In this document: positions 40,515 through 52,638 of the stretch, piece after piece
Layout: each line of letters starts with the position of its first letter
How positions within the stretch are numbered: position 1 is the first letter of the stretch
Origin: CAMLIZ01 sp966212505
GTDB taxonomy: Bacteria > Pseudomonadota > Gammaproteobacteria > Burkholderiales > Burkholderiaceae_C
Length of the DNA stretch: 64,000 nt
Assembly: GCA_966212505.1 (NCBI GenBank)
Contig: CBIHRS010000005.1
Coordinates: 129,550 to 193,549, forward strand
Direction: 5' to 3'
Position numbers and translations under genes: made by a program
Notes under the pieces: model-generated
What the model saw: only the letters and a program-made list of their open reading frames with translations
What the model was told of the DNA's origin: nothing
The model's database searches: none

Positions 40515-41876
40515 ATGACGGAACAGAACGAATGGCTTCAGGTCGAGTCGCTCGACCTCGAGGCGCAGGGCGTGGCCCGCAACGCCGAAGGCAAGGTGGT
40601 GTTCATCGACGGTGCCCTGCCCGGCGAGCGCGTGCAGGTGCAGGTGGGCCGCCGCAAGAACCAGTGGGAGCAGGGCACGCTGACGGCCATCGGCCGTGAG
40701 AGCTCGCAACGCGTGCGGCCGCGCTGCCCGCATTTCGGGCTGCATGCCGGCGCCTGCGGCGGCTGCAAGATGCAGCATCTCGACGCGGCCGCGCAGGTGG
40801 CGATCAAGCAGCGCGTGCTGGAGGACAACCTCTGGCACCTCGGCAAGGTGAAGCCCGAGACGATGATGCGGCCGATCGAGGGGCCGACCTGGGGCTATCG
40901 CTACCGCGCCCGCTTTTCGGTCCGCTATGTCGCGAAGAAGGGCACGGTGCTGGTGGGCTTCCATGAGCGCAAGTCGCGCTATGTGGCCGACATCCGCGAA
41001 TGCCATGTGGTGCCAGAGCATGTGAGCGCGATGCTGCTGCCGTTGCGCGAGCTGATCGGCTCGATGGAACAGCGCGAGAGCATCCCGCAGATCGAGCTCG
41101 CGGTCGGCGCGCGGGTCACGGCACTCGTGCTGCGCCATCTGGCGCCCCTAAGTGCGGCCGATGCGGCCCGCCTGCGCGAATTCGCGGCACGCCATCCGGT
41201 GCAGTGGTGGCTGCAGCCCAAGGGGCCCGATACGGTGCATCTGCTCGACATCGACGACCCTGAGCTGGACTATGAGCTGCCGGAGTTCGGCCTGCGGATG
41301 CCGTTCAAGCCCACCGACTTCACGCAGGTGAACCACGCTATCAACACCGTGCTGGTGGGGCGGGCGCTGCGCCTGCTGGCCCCCCAGGCCGACGAGCGTG
41401 TGATCGACTGGTTCTGCGGCCTCGGCAATTTCACGCTGCCGATCGCCACGCTTGCCCGCGAGGTGCTGGGCATCGAGGGCAGTGAACAACTCGTGGCCCG
41501 GTCTCGCGAGAACGCGGTGCGCAACGGCGTGGCCGAGCGCACCCGTTTTGCGGCGCGCAACCTGTTCGAGCTGTCGCCGCAGGATCTCGTGGCCTATGGC
41601 CCGGCCGAGAAGTGGCTGGTGGATCCGCCGCGGGAAGGTGCGTTTGCGCTGGCCAAGGCGCTGGCCGACCTTCATCAGGCCGAGACGCGGCCCGAGGGCT
41701 GGGCGGCGCCGAAGCGCATCGTCTACGTGAGCTGCAATCCGGCGACGCTGGCGCGTGATGCCGGTCTGCTGGTCCACCAGGCGGGCTACCGCTGCGTGGC
41801 GGCGGGCGTGGTGAACATGTTCCCTCACACGGCCCACGTGGAGAGCATGGCGGTGTTCGAGCGCAGCGACGGTTGA
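40515..41876 (+). CDS. rlmD: 23S rRNA (uracil-1939-C5) methyltransferase RlmD
   Basis: This 453-residue SAM-dependent RNA methyltransferase has an N-terminal TRAM domain (VESLDLEAQGVARNAEGKV). Iron-sulfur cysteines lie in CPHFGLHAGACGGCKMQH plus one upstream. The SAM site is FCGLGNFTLPIA, and the catalytic Cys lies in YVSCNPATLARD. It methylates U1939 of 23S rRNA. The ATG at 40515 gives the standard N-terminus. It is followed by a strong hairpin terminator. Confidence 0.96.
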   Translation: MTEQNEWLQVESLDLEAQGVARNAEGKVVFIDGALPGERVQVQVGRRKNQWEQGTLTAIGRESSQRVRPRCPHFGLHAGACGGCKMQHLDAAAQVAIKQRVLEDNLWHLGKVKPETMMRPIEGPTWGYRYRARFSVRYVAKKGTVLVGFHERKSRYVADIRECHVVPEHVSAMLLPLRELIGSMEQRESIPQIELAVGARVTALVLRHLAPLSAADAARLREFAARHPVQWWLQPKGPDTVHLLDIDDPELDYELPEFGLRMPFKPTDFTQVNHAINTVLVGRALRLLAPQADERVIDWFCGLGNFTLPIATLAREVLGIEGSEQLVARSRENAVRNGVAERTRFAARNLFELSPQDLVAYGPAEKWLVDPPREGAFALAKALADLHQAETRPEGWAAPKRIVYVSCNPATLARDAGLLVHQAGYRCVAAGVVNMFPHTAHVESMAVFERSDG

Positions 41877-41888
41877 AGCGGCCAACGA

Positions 41889-41916
41889 AAAACGGGGCCC
41901 TCGGGCCCCGTTCTTG
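41889..41916. terminator. Bidirectional terminator between rlmD and BAX-inhibitor gene
   Basis: AACGGGGCC (41891-41899) pairs with GGCCCCGTT (41904-41912) around CTCG. T-rich flanks on both strands (CGTTCTTGTTTT; minus strand CGTTTTTCG) let it end both convergent transcripts. Confidence 0.88.
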
Positions 41917-41937
41917 TTTTGGCGCGTTGGTATCGAC

Positions 41938-42630
41938 TCAGTCGCGCTCGCCGCCGAAGATGCCGAGCAGGCTCAGCAGCGACTGGAACACGTTGTACAG
42001 GTCGAGATAGATGGCCAGCGTGGCAGTGATGTAGTTGGTTTCGCCGCCGTCGATCACGCGCTTGATGTCGTAGAGCATGAAGGCCGAGAACAGGCCGATC
42101 ACGATCACGTTGATCGCGAGCATCGCCGCCGTCGACTGCACCCAGAAGTTGATCAGTGCCGCGACGAAAACGACCACCGCGCCGACCACCAGGAACTTGC
42201 CCATGCCGCTGAGGTCACGCTTGATGACCGTGGCCAGGGTCGCCATCGCGAAGAAGACGCCGGCCGTGCCGCCGAAGGCCATCATGATCAGCGACGAGCC
42301 GTTCTTGAAGCCGAGGATCACACCCAGCAGGCGCGACAGCATCAGGCCCATGAAGAAGGTGAAGGCCAGCAGCATCACGACGCCGGTGGACGAATCCTTC
42401 GTCTTCTCGATGGCGAACATCAGGCCGAATGCGCCGGCCAGGAAGACGATCAGGCTCATGCCCGGGCTCATTGCCGCCATGATGCCGGTGCTGACGCCGA
42501 GCCAGGCGCCGAGCACGGTGGGGATCAGCGAGAGCGCCAGAAGCCAGTAGGTGTTGCGCAGCACCCGGTTGCGCTGGGCCAACGCGCCGGTGCCGTAGCT
42601 GGCATAAGCGGTTTGCAGGTGTTCGTTCAT
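41938..42630 (-). CDS. BAX inhibitor-1/YccA family membrane protein
   Basis: This 230-residue protein has about seven hydrophobic helices, starting after a short cytoplasmic N-terminus (MNEHLQTAYASYG). The family hallmarks are ALSLIPTVLGAW in TM1 and AINVIVIGLFSAFMLYDIKRVIDGGE in the C-terminal helices. Related YccA proteins interact with FtsH and modulate membrane protein quality control; ftsH is 8 kb downstream, but no direct link is shown. ATG 42630 follows a GGAGGTC-type site on the minus strand. Confidence 0.93.
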   Translation of the reverse strand: MNEHLQTAYASYGTGALAQRNRVLRNTYWLLALSLIPTVLGAWLGVSTGIMAAMSPGMSLIVFLAGAFGLMFAIEKTKDSSTGVVMLLAFTFFMGLMLSRLLGVILGFKNGSSLIMMAFGGTAGVFFAMATLATVIKRDLSGMGKFLVVGAVVVFVAALINFWVQSTAAMLAINVIVIGLFSAFMLYDIKRVIDGGETNYITATLAIYLDLYNVFQSLLSLLGIFGGERD

Positions 42631-42741
42631 GAGACCTCCAGAGGGAGAACAGAGACCACGGGCAGCAGACCCGCTGCGGACCATTCTAGTTCCGCGGCGC
42701 GCCACGCCAACGCGCGGAATCTGAGGGCTTCGGCGCGGGTT

Positions 42742-43653
42742 TCAACGTCTCAGCAGCAGCAGGCACCCGCCGACGATCAGCCCAGCCGACAGGCCGGTCG
42801 TCGCGGTGGGCACCTCGCCGAACAGCCAGTAGCCGAGCAGCGTGGCCCAGACGAAGCTGCTGTACTCGAGCGGCGCAACGCGGCTGGCTTCGAGCCGTGT
42901 GAAGGCGTGCGTCAGCGAGAGCAGGCCCACCGTGGCGCAGGCCCCCGCGAGCACGATGAGGCCAAGGTCGGAAGGCAGCAGCGGCTTCCAGGTCAGCGCG
43001 GCCGGTGCGGCCAGCAGCAGCGTCGGCAGCAGGTTCTGGATCAGCAGGATGGTCCACATCGAATCGTGCTGCGCCTGGTGGCGCGCCATCACCATCACCC
43101 CCGAGAAAGCCAGCGCAGACAGCGCCGCCGAGGCGATGCCGATCACGCGCGCGCTGCCTTCGCCACCGAGACTGGCCTGCAGCGCGGGCCACAGGGTGAC
43201 CGACACGCCGCCGAGACCGAGCGCGAGCGCGAGCCAGATCCAGCGCGAAGGCCGCTCGTGCAGCACGACGATGGCCAGCAGCGAGACGAATATCGGCGCG
43301 AGGTACGAGATCGCCACGGTCTGCGCGAGCGGCAGGGTGCGCAGCGCATGGAAGTACGTCACCAGCGAGACCAGCAGCAGCATCGTGCGCAGCAGGTGCA
43401 GCCGCCATGCGCCGCGCTGCGGCATCGCCGACCGCTTCCACAGCCACAGCGCGAGCGCGAACACGGCGCCGCTGGCGAAGCGGAAGAAGCTGAGCTGGAT
43501 GGCGTCATAGCGCGGCGAGATCAGCTTGATCGACGCATCCATGCTGATGAAGCTGGCCGCGGCGGCGGCGCCGGCGAGCAGGGCCAGCGCTGGGCTGTTC
43601 ATGAGCGCCTTGCGGCGGTCGGCGGCAGGTAAGACCACTGTCGAAGAGGGCAT
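42742..43653 (-). CDS. DMT superfamily transporter (EamA type)
   Basis: This 303-residue protein has about ten TM helices in two EamA repeats. The first includes SFFRFASGAVFALALWLW and ISYLAPIFVSLLAIVVLHERPS. The second includes LSLTHAFTRLEASRVAPLEYSSFVWATLLGYWLFGEVP. It is likely an exporter of metabolites or drugs. The start at 43653 is the best guess; an internal ATG at 43602 is also possible, since the region before it is not hydrophobic. Substrate unknown. Confidence 0.9.
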   Translation of the reverse strand: MPSSTVVLPAADRRKALMNSPALALLAGAAAAASFISMDASIKLISPRYDAIQLSFFRFASGAVFALALWLWKRSAMPQRGAWRLHLLRTMLLLVSLVTYFHALRTLPLAQTVAISYLAPIFVSLLAIVVLHERPSRWIWLALALGLGGVSVTLWPALQASLGGEGSARVIGIASAALSALAFSGVMVMARHQAQHDSMWTILLIQNLLPTLLLAAPAALTWKPLLPSDLGLIVLAGACATVGLLSLTHAFTRLEASRVAPLEYSSFVWATLLGYWLFGEVPTATTGLSAGLIVGGCLLLLRR

Positions 43654-43717
43654 CCGCGGCAGTCTATCAACGGCCCTGAAAATGCGTGGCATGCTGCTCG
43701 CACAGCCCTATGACTGC

Positions 43718-43746
43718 TTGGTGAAAACCCGCGGCCGGGCTATACT
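43718..43746 (+). promoter_or_regulatory. Sigma-70 promoter for carAB
   Basis: -35 TTGGTG (43718-43723) and -10 TATACT (43741-43746) have a 17-base spacer. Transcription would start near 43753, leaving a leader of about 120 bases before the carA GTG. Confidence 0.75.
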
Positions 43747-43752
43747 CCCGCG

Positions 43753-43875
43753 GTTTACCTGCCAACACCGCTGCCTAGCGAAACTCGCCTCAAGTTTCAC
43801 CACCGGACTCGAGCTCGGCGCCTCTTCAGGCGCCATGTGAGCGGAGCTGGGCGCGCATCTACCGGAGTTATTCCC
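43753..43875 (+). promoter_or_regulatory. carA 5' leader with a small hairpin
   Basis: This leader is about 120 bases long and contains GGCGCC-TCTTCA-GGCGCC (43817-43834), a 6-bp stem. There is no T run after it, so a simple attenuator is not supported. It might influence translation or RNA stability in response to pyrimidines or arginine; this is speculative. Confidence 0.4.
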
Positions 43876-45025
43876 GTGCTGCCCGTTCTGCCTCCCGCAA
43901 TCCTCGCACTCGCAGACGGCACGGTCTTTCAAGGCACCTCGATCGGCGCAGCCGGTCACACGGTCGGCGAAGTGGTGTTCAACACCGCGCTCACCGGCTA
44001 CCAAGAGATCCTCACCGACCCCAGTTATGCCCAGCAGATCGTCACGCTGACGTATCCGCACATCGGCAACTATGGCGTCAACGAAGAGGATGTCGAGGCC
44101 TCGAAAGTCCATGCCGCCGGTCTGATCATCAAGGATCTGCCGGTGCTGTCGTCGAACTTCCGCCAGTCGATGACGCTGCCGCAATATCTCGAGCGCGAGG
44201 GCACGGTGGCCATCGCGAACATCGACACGCGGCGCCTGACCCGCGTGCTGCGCAGCAAGGGCGCGCAGAACGGCTGCATCGCCACGTTCGCGGCCGGCCA
44301 CAAGGTCACGCAGGCCGACATCGATGCGGCGGTGGCACGCGCGAAGGGTGCTCCCGATATGTCGGGCCTCGATCTCGCGAAGATCGTTTCCACTACCGCC
44401 ACTTACGAGTGGACCGAAACCGAGTGGACGCTGGGCGCAGGCTACGGCAAGCAGGCTGATCCGAAGTTCCATGTCGTGGCCTACGACTATGGCGTCAAGC
44501 GCAACATCCTGCGCATGCTCGCCAGCCGCGGCTGCCGCATCACGGTGCTGCCGGCGCAGGCGCCCGCGGCCGAGGTGCTGAAGCACAAGCCCGACGGCAT
44601 CTTCCTGGCCAACGGCCCCGGCGACCCGGCCGCCTGCGACTACGCGATCGCCTCGGTGCGCGAGCTGATCGAAACCGGCATCCCCACCTTCGGCATCTGC
44701 CTCGGCCACCAGATCATGGCGCTGGCCTCGGGCGCCAAGACCTTCAAGATGAAGTTCGGCCACCATGGTGCCAACCATCCGGTGAAAGATCTCGACAACG
44801 GCCGTGTCAGCATCACCAGCCAGAACCACGGCTTCGCGGTCGACGAGAAGACGCTGCCTGCCAACCTGCGCCCCACGCACGTGAGCCTGTTCGACGGCAC
44901 GCTGCAAGGCCTGGCCCGCACCGACAAGCCCGCTTTCTGCTTCCAGGGCCATCCTGAAGCCTCACCCGGACCCCATGACATCGGCTACCTGTTCGACCGC
45001 TTCGTGTCGCTGATGGAGAAGAACA

Positions 45026-45033
<8 letters not shown>
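43876..45033 (+). CDS. carA: Carbamoyl-phosphate synthase small subunit
   Basis: This 385-residue glutamine amidotransferase subunit supplies ammonia to CarB for carbamoyl phosphate (arginine and pyrimidine synthesis). The catalytic Cys is in FGICLGHQIMALA and the His/Glu of the triad are in FQGHPEASPGPHD. The N-terminal half has ALADGTVFQG and VFNTALTGYQEILTDPSY. The GTG at 43876 gives the usual LPVLPPAILAL N-terminus and has GGAG upstream; the frame opens 39 bases earlier. It overlaps carB by 8 bases. Confidence 0.97.
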
Positions 45034-48280
<3,247 letters not shown>

Positions 48281-48297
48281 ACTTTCTTCCCATCCAT

Positions 48298-48338
48298 CCG
48301 CCGCCGGAGTGCCCAGACGGGCCCCGGGCGGCGGTTTT
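48298..48338 (+). terminator. Nested-hairpin terminator between carB and greA
   Basis: Outer stem CCGCCGCC (48298-48305) pairs with GGCGGCGG (48327-48334), followed by TTTT. An inner stem GCCC-AGAC-GGGC lies in the loop. It starts 17 bases after the carB stop and ends only 22 bases before the greA ATG. Confidence 0.85.
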
Positions 48339-48360
48339 GCTTTGTCAGACACCACCCAAC

Positions 48361-48837
48361 ATGGCCACCATTCCTCTTACCAAGCGCGGCGCCGAAAAGC
48401 TCAAGGAAGAGCTGCAGCGCCTGAAGACCGTCGAGCGCCACGCCGTGATCCAGGCGATTGCCGAGGCGCGCGCCCAGGGTGACCTGTCCGAGAACGCCGA
48501 GTACGACGCCGCCAAGGACAAGCAGGGCTTCATCGAAGGCCGCATCCAGGAGCTGGAAGGCAAGCTGGCCGCGGCGCAGGTGATCGACCCCGCCGCGCTG
48601 GATGCCGGCGGCCGCGTCGTCTTCGGCTCCACGGTTGACCTCGAAGAGGAGTCGACCGGTGCCCAGGTCACCTATCAGATCGTCGGCGACGACGAGGCCG
48701 ACCTGAAGCAGGGCCTCATCTCCATCAGTTCCCCTATCGCCCGCGCGCTGATCGGCAAGGAGGCCGGCGACGTGGCCGAGGTGCAGGCCCCGGGTGGCAT
48801 CAAGCACTACGAGATCGTCGAAGTCCGCTACGTCTGA
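48361..48837 (+). CDS. greA: Transcription elongation factor GreA
   Basis: This 158-residue protein rescues backtracked RNA polymerase by stimulating transcript cleavage. The N-terminal coiled coil carries the acidic tip in GDLSENAEYDAAKDKQG. The C-terminal FKBP-like domain has ISISSPIARALIGKEAGD. Length is standard. The ATG at 48361 lacks a clear ribosome site and sits just after a hairpin terminator, so expression may be controlled through that leader. Confidence 0.97.
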   Translation: MATIPLTKRGAEKLKEELQRLKTVERHAVIQAIAEARAQGDLSENAEYDAAKDKQGFIEGRIQELEGKLAAAQVIDPAALDAGGRVVFGSTVDLEEESTGAQVTYQIVGDDEADLKQGLISISSPIARALIGKEAGDVAEVQAPGGIKHYEIVEVRYV

Positions 48838-48854
48838 AGCGCCTGAACGCCGAG

Positions 48855-49295
48855 ATGCTGGCGCTGCGCCTGCGCATGCTGCTGCCGGCCCTGTGGGCCG
48901 GGATGTTGCTGTGCATTGCGCTGATGGCCACGCCGGCACCGTTCGCCACGTTGGCCCCGGCCGACGCCGGCCGTGTGGTGGGGCGCATCTTCGCCGAGGA
49001 GGCCTACGTCAGCATCGCGATCGCGGTACTGCTGTTCCTGTTGGAGCGCCGCTTCGCGCGCGAAGCGGCCGAGGCGGGAAAGGGCTCGGTGCTCAGCACC
49101 AACCTCGTGCTGCTGCTGGGGACGCTGTTCTGCACCGTGGCCGGCTATTTCGCGATCCAGCCGATGATGGTGGCTGCGCGGGCGGGGCAGGGCGCCGTGT
49201 CGTTCGCGGCGCTGCACGGTGTGTCGATGGGGTTCTTCGCCCTCAAGATACTGCTGGTATGCAGCCTGGCGTGGCGGGTCGCGAAACCCGCCTGA
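48855..49295 (+). CDS. DUF4149 family membrane protein
   Basis: This 146-residue protein has four hydrophobic segments (about 6-26, 45-62, 78-98, 118-140), with the AlaGly-rich N-terminal helix LLPALWAGMLLCIALM and FAEEAYVSIAIAVLLFLLE. DUF4149 proteins are small inner-membrane proteins of unknown role, often placed between greA and yhbY in betaproteobacteria, as here. It begins 17 bases after greA. No catalytic motif is visible. Confidence 0.9.
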   Translation: MLALRLRMLLPALWAGMLLCIALMATPAPFATLAPADAGRVVGRIFAEEAYVSIAIAVLLFLLERRFAREAAEAGKGSVLSTNLVLLLGTLFCTVAGYFAIQPMMVAARAGQGAVSFAALHGVSMGFFALKILLVCSLAWRVAKPA

Positions 49296-49304
49296 GGATG
49301 CTTC

Positions 49305-49778
49305 TCAGATCGCGCGCTTCTTCACGCTGGTACCGGTGCGCTTCTTGGCCCGCTTGATCGTGCCGCCGCTGGTCACGCGCTCGTTGCCCAGCACCTTGAC
49401 CTTCTTGACCTGCGGCCGATGGTTGCCGCTCTTGGAGAACTTGATCAGCTTGACGACCTTGGGACCGGGGCGTCGTTCGTCGTCCTCGGCCTTTTCCTTC
49501 GGCGGCATCGGCCGCCACAGCACCAGCAGCTTGCCGATGTGCTGGATGGGCGCGGCATTCAGTTCGTCAGCCAAGCGGGCGAGCACCGTGGCGCGTTCCT
49601 CGCGGTCGTCGGAAAACACCCGGACCTTGATCAGGCCGTGCGCCTTGAGCGCGGCGTCGGTTTCTTTGATCACCGCCGGCGTCAGGCCGTCGCCGCCGAT
49701 CTGCACGACGGGATTCAGGTGGTGGGCCTCGGCCTTGTGCGCCTTGCGCTCGGCCGGTGTCAGTTCAATTGCAGGCAT
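49305..49778 (-). CDS. yhbY: YhbY family RNA-binding protein with basic C-terminal tail
   Basis: This 157-residue protein has a CRM domain over the first ~95 residues: LTPAERKAHKAEAHHLNPVV, QIGGDGLTPAVI, then GLIKVRVF and IGKLLVLWRP. YhbY associates with pre-50S ribosomal particles. The last ~60 residues are Lys/Arg-rich and absent from the E. coli protein (97 aa), so this looks like an extra RNA-binding tail. It is divergent from rlmE with 21 bases between starts. The larger frame extending upstream is antisense to rlmE and not real. Confidence 0.93.
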   Translation of the reverse strand: MPAIELTPAERKAHKAEAHHLNPVVQIGGDGLTPAVIKETDAALKAHGLIKVRVFSDDREERATVLARLADELNAAPIQHIGKLLVLWRPMPPKEKAEDDERRPGPKVVKLIKFSKSGNHRPQVKKVKVLGNERVTSGGTIKRAKKRTGTSVKKRAI

Positions 49779-49799
49779 GCGCCGTATTATCCCCTCCGC

Positions 49800-50474
49800 A
49801 TGAAGATCAAAACAAAGAGCAAGAAGGTCAACAAGGCTTGGCTTGCCGACCACATCAACGATCCCTACGTGAAGATGGCGCAGAAGGAGGGCTACCGCGC
49901 CCGTGCCGCCTACAAGCTGAAGGAGATCGACGAGACGCTGAAGCTGCTGCGCCCCGGCCAGGTCGTCGTGGATCTCGGGGCGTCTCCCGGTGCATGGAGC
50001 CAATATTTGCGGCGGAAGTTCGCCCCCAAGGAGGCCGGTGTGGGCGGCGCGGCGGTGGGTGAGCTCAACGGCACGCTGATTGCGCTGGATCTGCTGCCTT
50101 TCGAACCGATCGAAGGGGTTCACTTCATCCAGGGTGATTTCCGCGAAGATGCTGTGGTGCAGCAATTGGAAGAGGCGCTGGCTGGAAAAGCGGTCGACGT
50201 GGTCGTTTCCGACATGGCACCGAATCTGTCGGGCATCGAAAGCTCGGATGCCGCACGAATCGCGCATTTGGTGGAACTGGCGATCGAGTTTTCCAACAAA
50301 CACCTGCGTCCCGAAGGTGCGCTCGTGTGCAAAGTGTTTCACGGCAGCGGCTACAGCCAGCTGGTGGAGTTGTTCAAGCGCAATTTCCGCGTGGTCAAGC
50401 CGATCAAGCCCAAGGCTTCACGCGACCGCTCCGCCGAGACGTTTCTCGTGGGAATGGGCCTCAAGCAGGCCTGA
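49800..50474 (+). CDS. rlmE: 23S rRNA (uridine-2552-2'-O) methyltransferase RlmE
   Basis: This 224-residue FtsJ/RrmJ methyltransferase acts on U2552 in the A-loop of 23S rRNA. The catalytic K-D-K-E residues are in AAYKLKEID, VVVSDMAPNLSG, LVCKVFHG and SAETFLVG. The SAM loop is VDLGASPGAWSQYL. An insertion around KEAGVGGAAVGELNG follows the SAM region. It is next to ftsH, as in many proteobacteria, and both are heat-shock genes in E. coli. Confidence 0.96.
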   Translation: MKIKTKSKKVNKAWLADHINDPYVKMAQKEGYRARAAYKLKEIDETLKLLRPGQVVVDLGASPGAWSQYLRRKFAPKEAGVGGAAVGELNGTLIALDLLPFEPIEGVHFIQGDFREDAVVQQLEEALAGKAVDVVVSDMAPNLSGIESSDAARIAHLVELAIEFSNKHLRPEGALVCKVFHGSGYSQLVELFKRNFRVVKPIKPKASRDRSAETFLVGMGLKQA

Positions 50475-50559
50475 ATGGCGGACGAAAACCGATTTGAGAG
50501 GCGTGGAATTGCAGGCAAAACACAGGGAAATGCGGGAGTCCATTTGCCTTCGTGCTTCT

Positions 50560-50587
50560 CTTGAGTCGCATAGAATCATCCCCAATT
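50560..50587 (+). promoter_or_regulatory. Sigma-32-like heat-shock promoter for ftsH
   Basis: CTTGAG (50560-50565), a 14-base spacer and CCCCAATT (50580-50587) match the heat-shock consensus (CTTGAA and CCCCATNT). The ftsH start is 80 bases downstream. ftsH is a known heat-shock gene in E. coli. Confidence 0.7.
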
Positions 50588-50666
50588 ACCGTGGCAGCGT
50601 GCGCCACAGACCCCCGCAGTCTGAGATTTTCGCCGCTGTGTCGTTTGGTCAAAAAAAGGAGCCGCG

Positions 50667-52565
50667 GTGAACAATCAATGGTTCTCTAAAGTCGCTGTCT
50701 GGTTGGTGATTGCACTGGTGCTGTTCACCGTCTTCAAGCAGTTCGACCGCGGAGCGACGCAGGGCAACCAGATCGCCTATTCGGATTTCCTCGAGGAAGT
50801 CCGCAACAAGCACATCAAGTCGGTTACCCTGCAAGAGGGCAACGGCGGCACCGAGATCGTCGCGACGACGACAGACGACAAGCGCCTGCGCTCTACCGCC
50901 ACCTATCTCGACCGCGGCCTGATCGGCGACCTGATCAACAACGGCGTCAAGTTCGACGTCAAGGCGCGCGAAGAGCCCTCGATGCTGCTGAGCCTGCTGG
51001 TCAGCTGGGGCCCGATGCTGCTGTTGATCGGCGTGTGGATCTACTTCATGCGCCAGATGCAGGGCGGCGGCAAGGGCGGGGCGTTCAGCTTCGGCAAATC
51101 GCGCGCGCGCATGCTCGACGAGAGCAACAACTCCATCACTTTCGCCGACGTCGCGGGCTGCGACGAAGCCAAGGAAGAGGTGAAGGAGCTCGTCGACTTC
51201 CTGAAGGATCCGCAAAAGTTCCAGAAGCTTGGCGGCCGCATTCCGCGCGGCGTGCTGATGGTCGGCCCTCCCGGTACCGGCAAGACGCTGCTGGCCAAGT
51301 CGGTTGCCGGTGAAGCCAAGGTGCCGTTCTTCTCGATCTCCGGCTCCGACTTCGTCGAGATGTTCGTCGGTGTCGGTGCGGCTCGCGTGCGCGACATGTT
51401 CGAGCAGGCCAAGAAGAGCGCGCCCTGCATCATCTTCGTCGACGAAATCGACGCAGTCGGCCGCCATCGCGGCGCCGGCCTGGGCGGCGGCAACGACGAG
51501 CGCGAGCAGACGCTGAACCAGATGCTGGTCGAGATGGATGGCTTCGAGACCAACCTCGGCGTCATCGTCATTGCCGCCACCAACCGGCCCGACATCCTGG
51601 ATCCGGCGCTGCTGCGCCCCGGCCGCTTCGACCGCCAGGTCTACGTGACGCTGCCCGACATCCGCGGCCGCGAGCAGATCCTCAACGTGCACATGCGCAA
51701 GGTGCCCATCGGCACCGATGTGAACTCGAACGTCATCGCCCGTGGCACACCCGGTATGTCGGGTGCCGACCTGGCCAACCTGGTCAACGAAGCGGCCCTG
51801 TTCGCGGCGCGGCGCAATGGGCGGGTTGTGGAGATGATCGACTTCGAGAAGGCCAAGGACAAGATCTTCATGGGTCCGGAGCGCCGCTCGGCGGTGATGG
51901 ATCCCGAGGAACTGAAGAACACGGCTTACCACGAGGCCGGCCACGCGCTCGTCGGTTGGCTGATGCCCAAGGCCGATCCGGTGCACAAGGTCACCATCGT
52001 GCCGCGCGGCCGTGCACTGGGCGTCACGTTCTTCCTGCCCGAGAAGGACAACCACTGCCACGACAAGGTGTGGTACCTCAGCCAGATCTCCGTCGCCTTC
52101 GGCGGCCGGATCGCGGAAGAGGTGTTCATGAACCAGCTGACCACCGGCGCGGCCAACGACTTCAACGTGGCCACGCAGATGGCGCGCGACATGGTCATGC
52201 GCTACGGCATGTCGGACCTGATGGGCCCGATGGTCTACGCCGAGAACGAGGGCGAAGTCTTCCTGGGCCGCTCGGTCACCCGCACGACCAACATCAGCGA
52301 AGAGACGATGCGCAAGGTCGATGCCGAAGTGCGCCGCATCATCGACGAGCAGTACGCTACCGCCCGCCGCTTGATCGAGGAAAACAAGGACAAGATGCAC
52401 GCGATGGCCAAGGCGCTGCTCGAGTGGGAAACCATCGACAGCGATCAGGTTGCCGACATCATGGCGGGTCGCCCGCCGCGTCCGCCCAAGGACTGGACGC
52501 CGACGTCCAAGCCGGGTGGCCCGACGTCGCCTGCCGCCACGGATGGGGCGCCTGCCACGGCCTGA
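50667..52565 (+). CDS. ftsH: ATP-dependent zinc metalloprotease FtsH
   Basis: This 632-residue membrane-bound AAA+ protease degrades misfolded membrane proteins and regulators such as sigma-32. Two N-terminal TM helices flank a periplasmic domain. Walker A GPPGTGKT, pore motif FVGVGAARVRD, SRH region NRPDILDPALLRPGRFDR, and zinc site HEAGH follow. The GTG at 50667 has AAGGAG upstream. It is placed after rlmE and before folP-glmM, the usual order. A hairpin terminator follows. Confidence 0.98.
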   Translation: MNNQWFSKVAVWLVIALVLFTVFKQFDRGATQGNQIAYSDFLEEVRNKHIKSVTLQEGNGGTEIVATTTDDKRLRSTATYLDRGLIGDLINNGVKFDVKAREEPSMLLSLLVSWGPMLLLIGVWIYFMRQMQGGGKGGAFSFGKSRARMLDESNNSITFADVAGCDEAKEEVKELVDFLKDPQKFQKLGGRIPRGVLMVGPPGTGKTLLAKSVAGEAKVPFFSISGSDFVEMFVGVGAARVRDMFEQAKKSAPCIIFVDEIDAVGRHRGAGLGGGNDEREQTLNQMLVEMDGFETNLGVIVIAATNRPDILDPALLRPGRFDRQVYVTLPDIRGREQILNVHMRKVPIGTDVNSNVIARGTPGMSGADLANLVNEAALFAARRNGRVVEMIDFEKAKDKIFMGPERRSAVMDPEELKNTAYHEAGHALVGWLMPKADPVHKVTIVPRGRALGVTFFLPEKDNHCHDKVWYLSQISVAFGGRIAEEVFMNQLTTGAANDFNVATQMARDMVMRYGMSDLMGPMVYAENEGEVFLGRSVTRTTNISEETMRKVDAEVRRIIDEQYATARRLIEENKDKMHAMAKALLEWETIDSDQVADIMAGRPPRPPKDWTPTSKPGGPTSPAATDGAPATA

Positions 52566-52589
52566 CGACACTTTTCAGCACGAAGATAC

Positions 52590-52612
52590 AACGGGGCCTC
52601 GTGCCCCGTTTT
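52590..52612 (+). terminator. Rho-independent terminator after ftsH
   Basis: ACGGGGC (52591-52597) pairs with GCCCCGT (52603-52609), followed by TTT. It lies between the ftsH stop and the folP start, so it would partly uncouple the two. Confidence 0.75.
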
Positions 52613-52638
52613 GCCTTGTTCCAGGTTGCCTCAACGCG

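Noticed and set aside
43817..43834. Transcription attenuator in the carA leader
   Set aside because: The hairpin has only 6 bp and no following T run. Recorded only as a leader hairpin.
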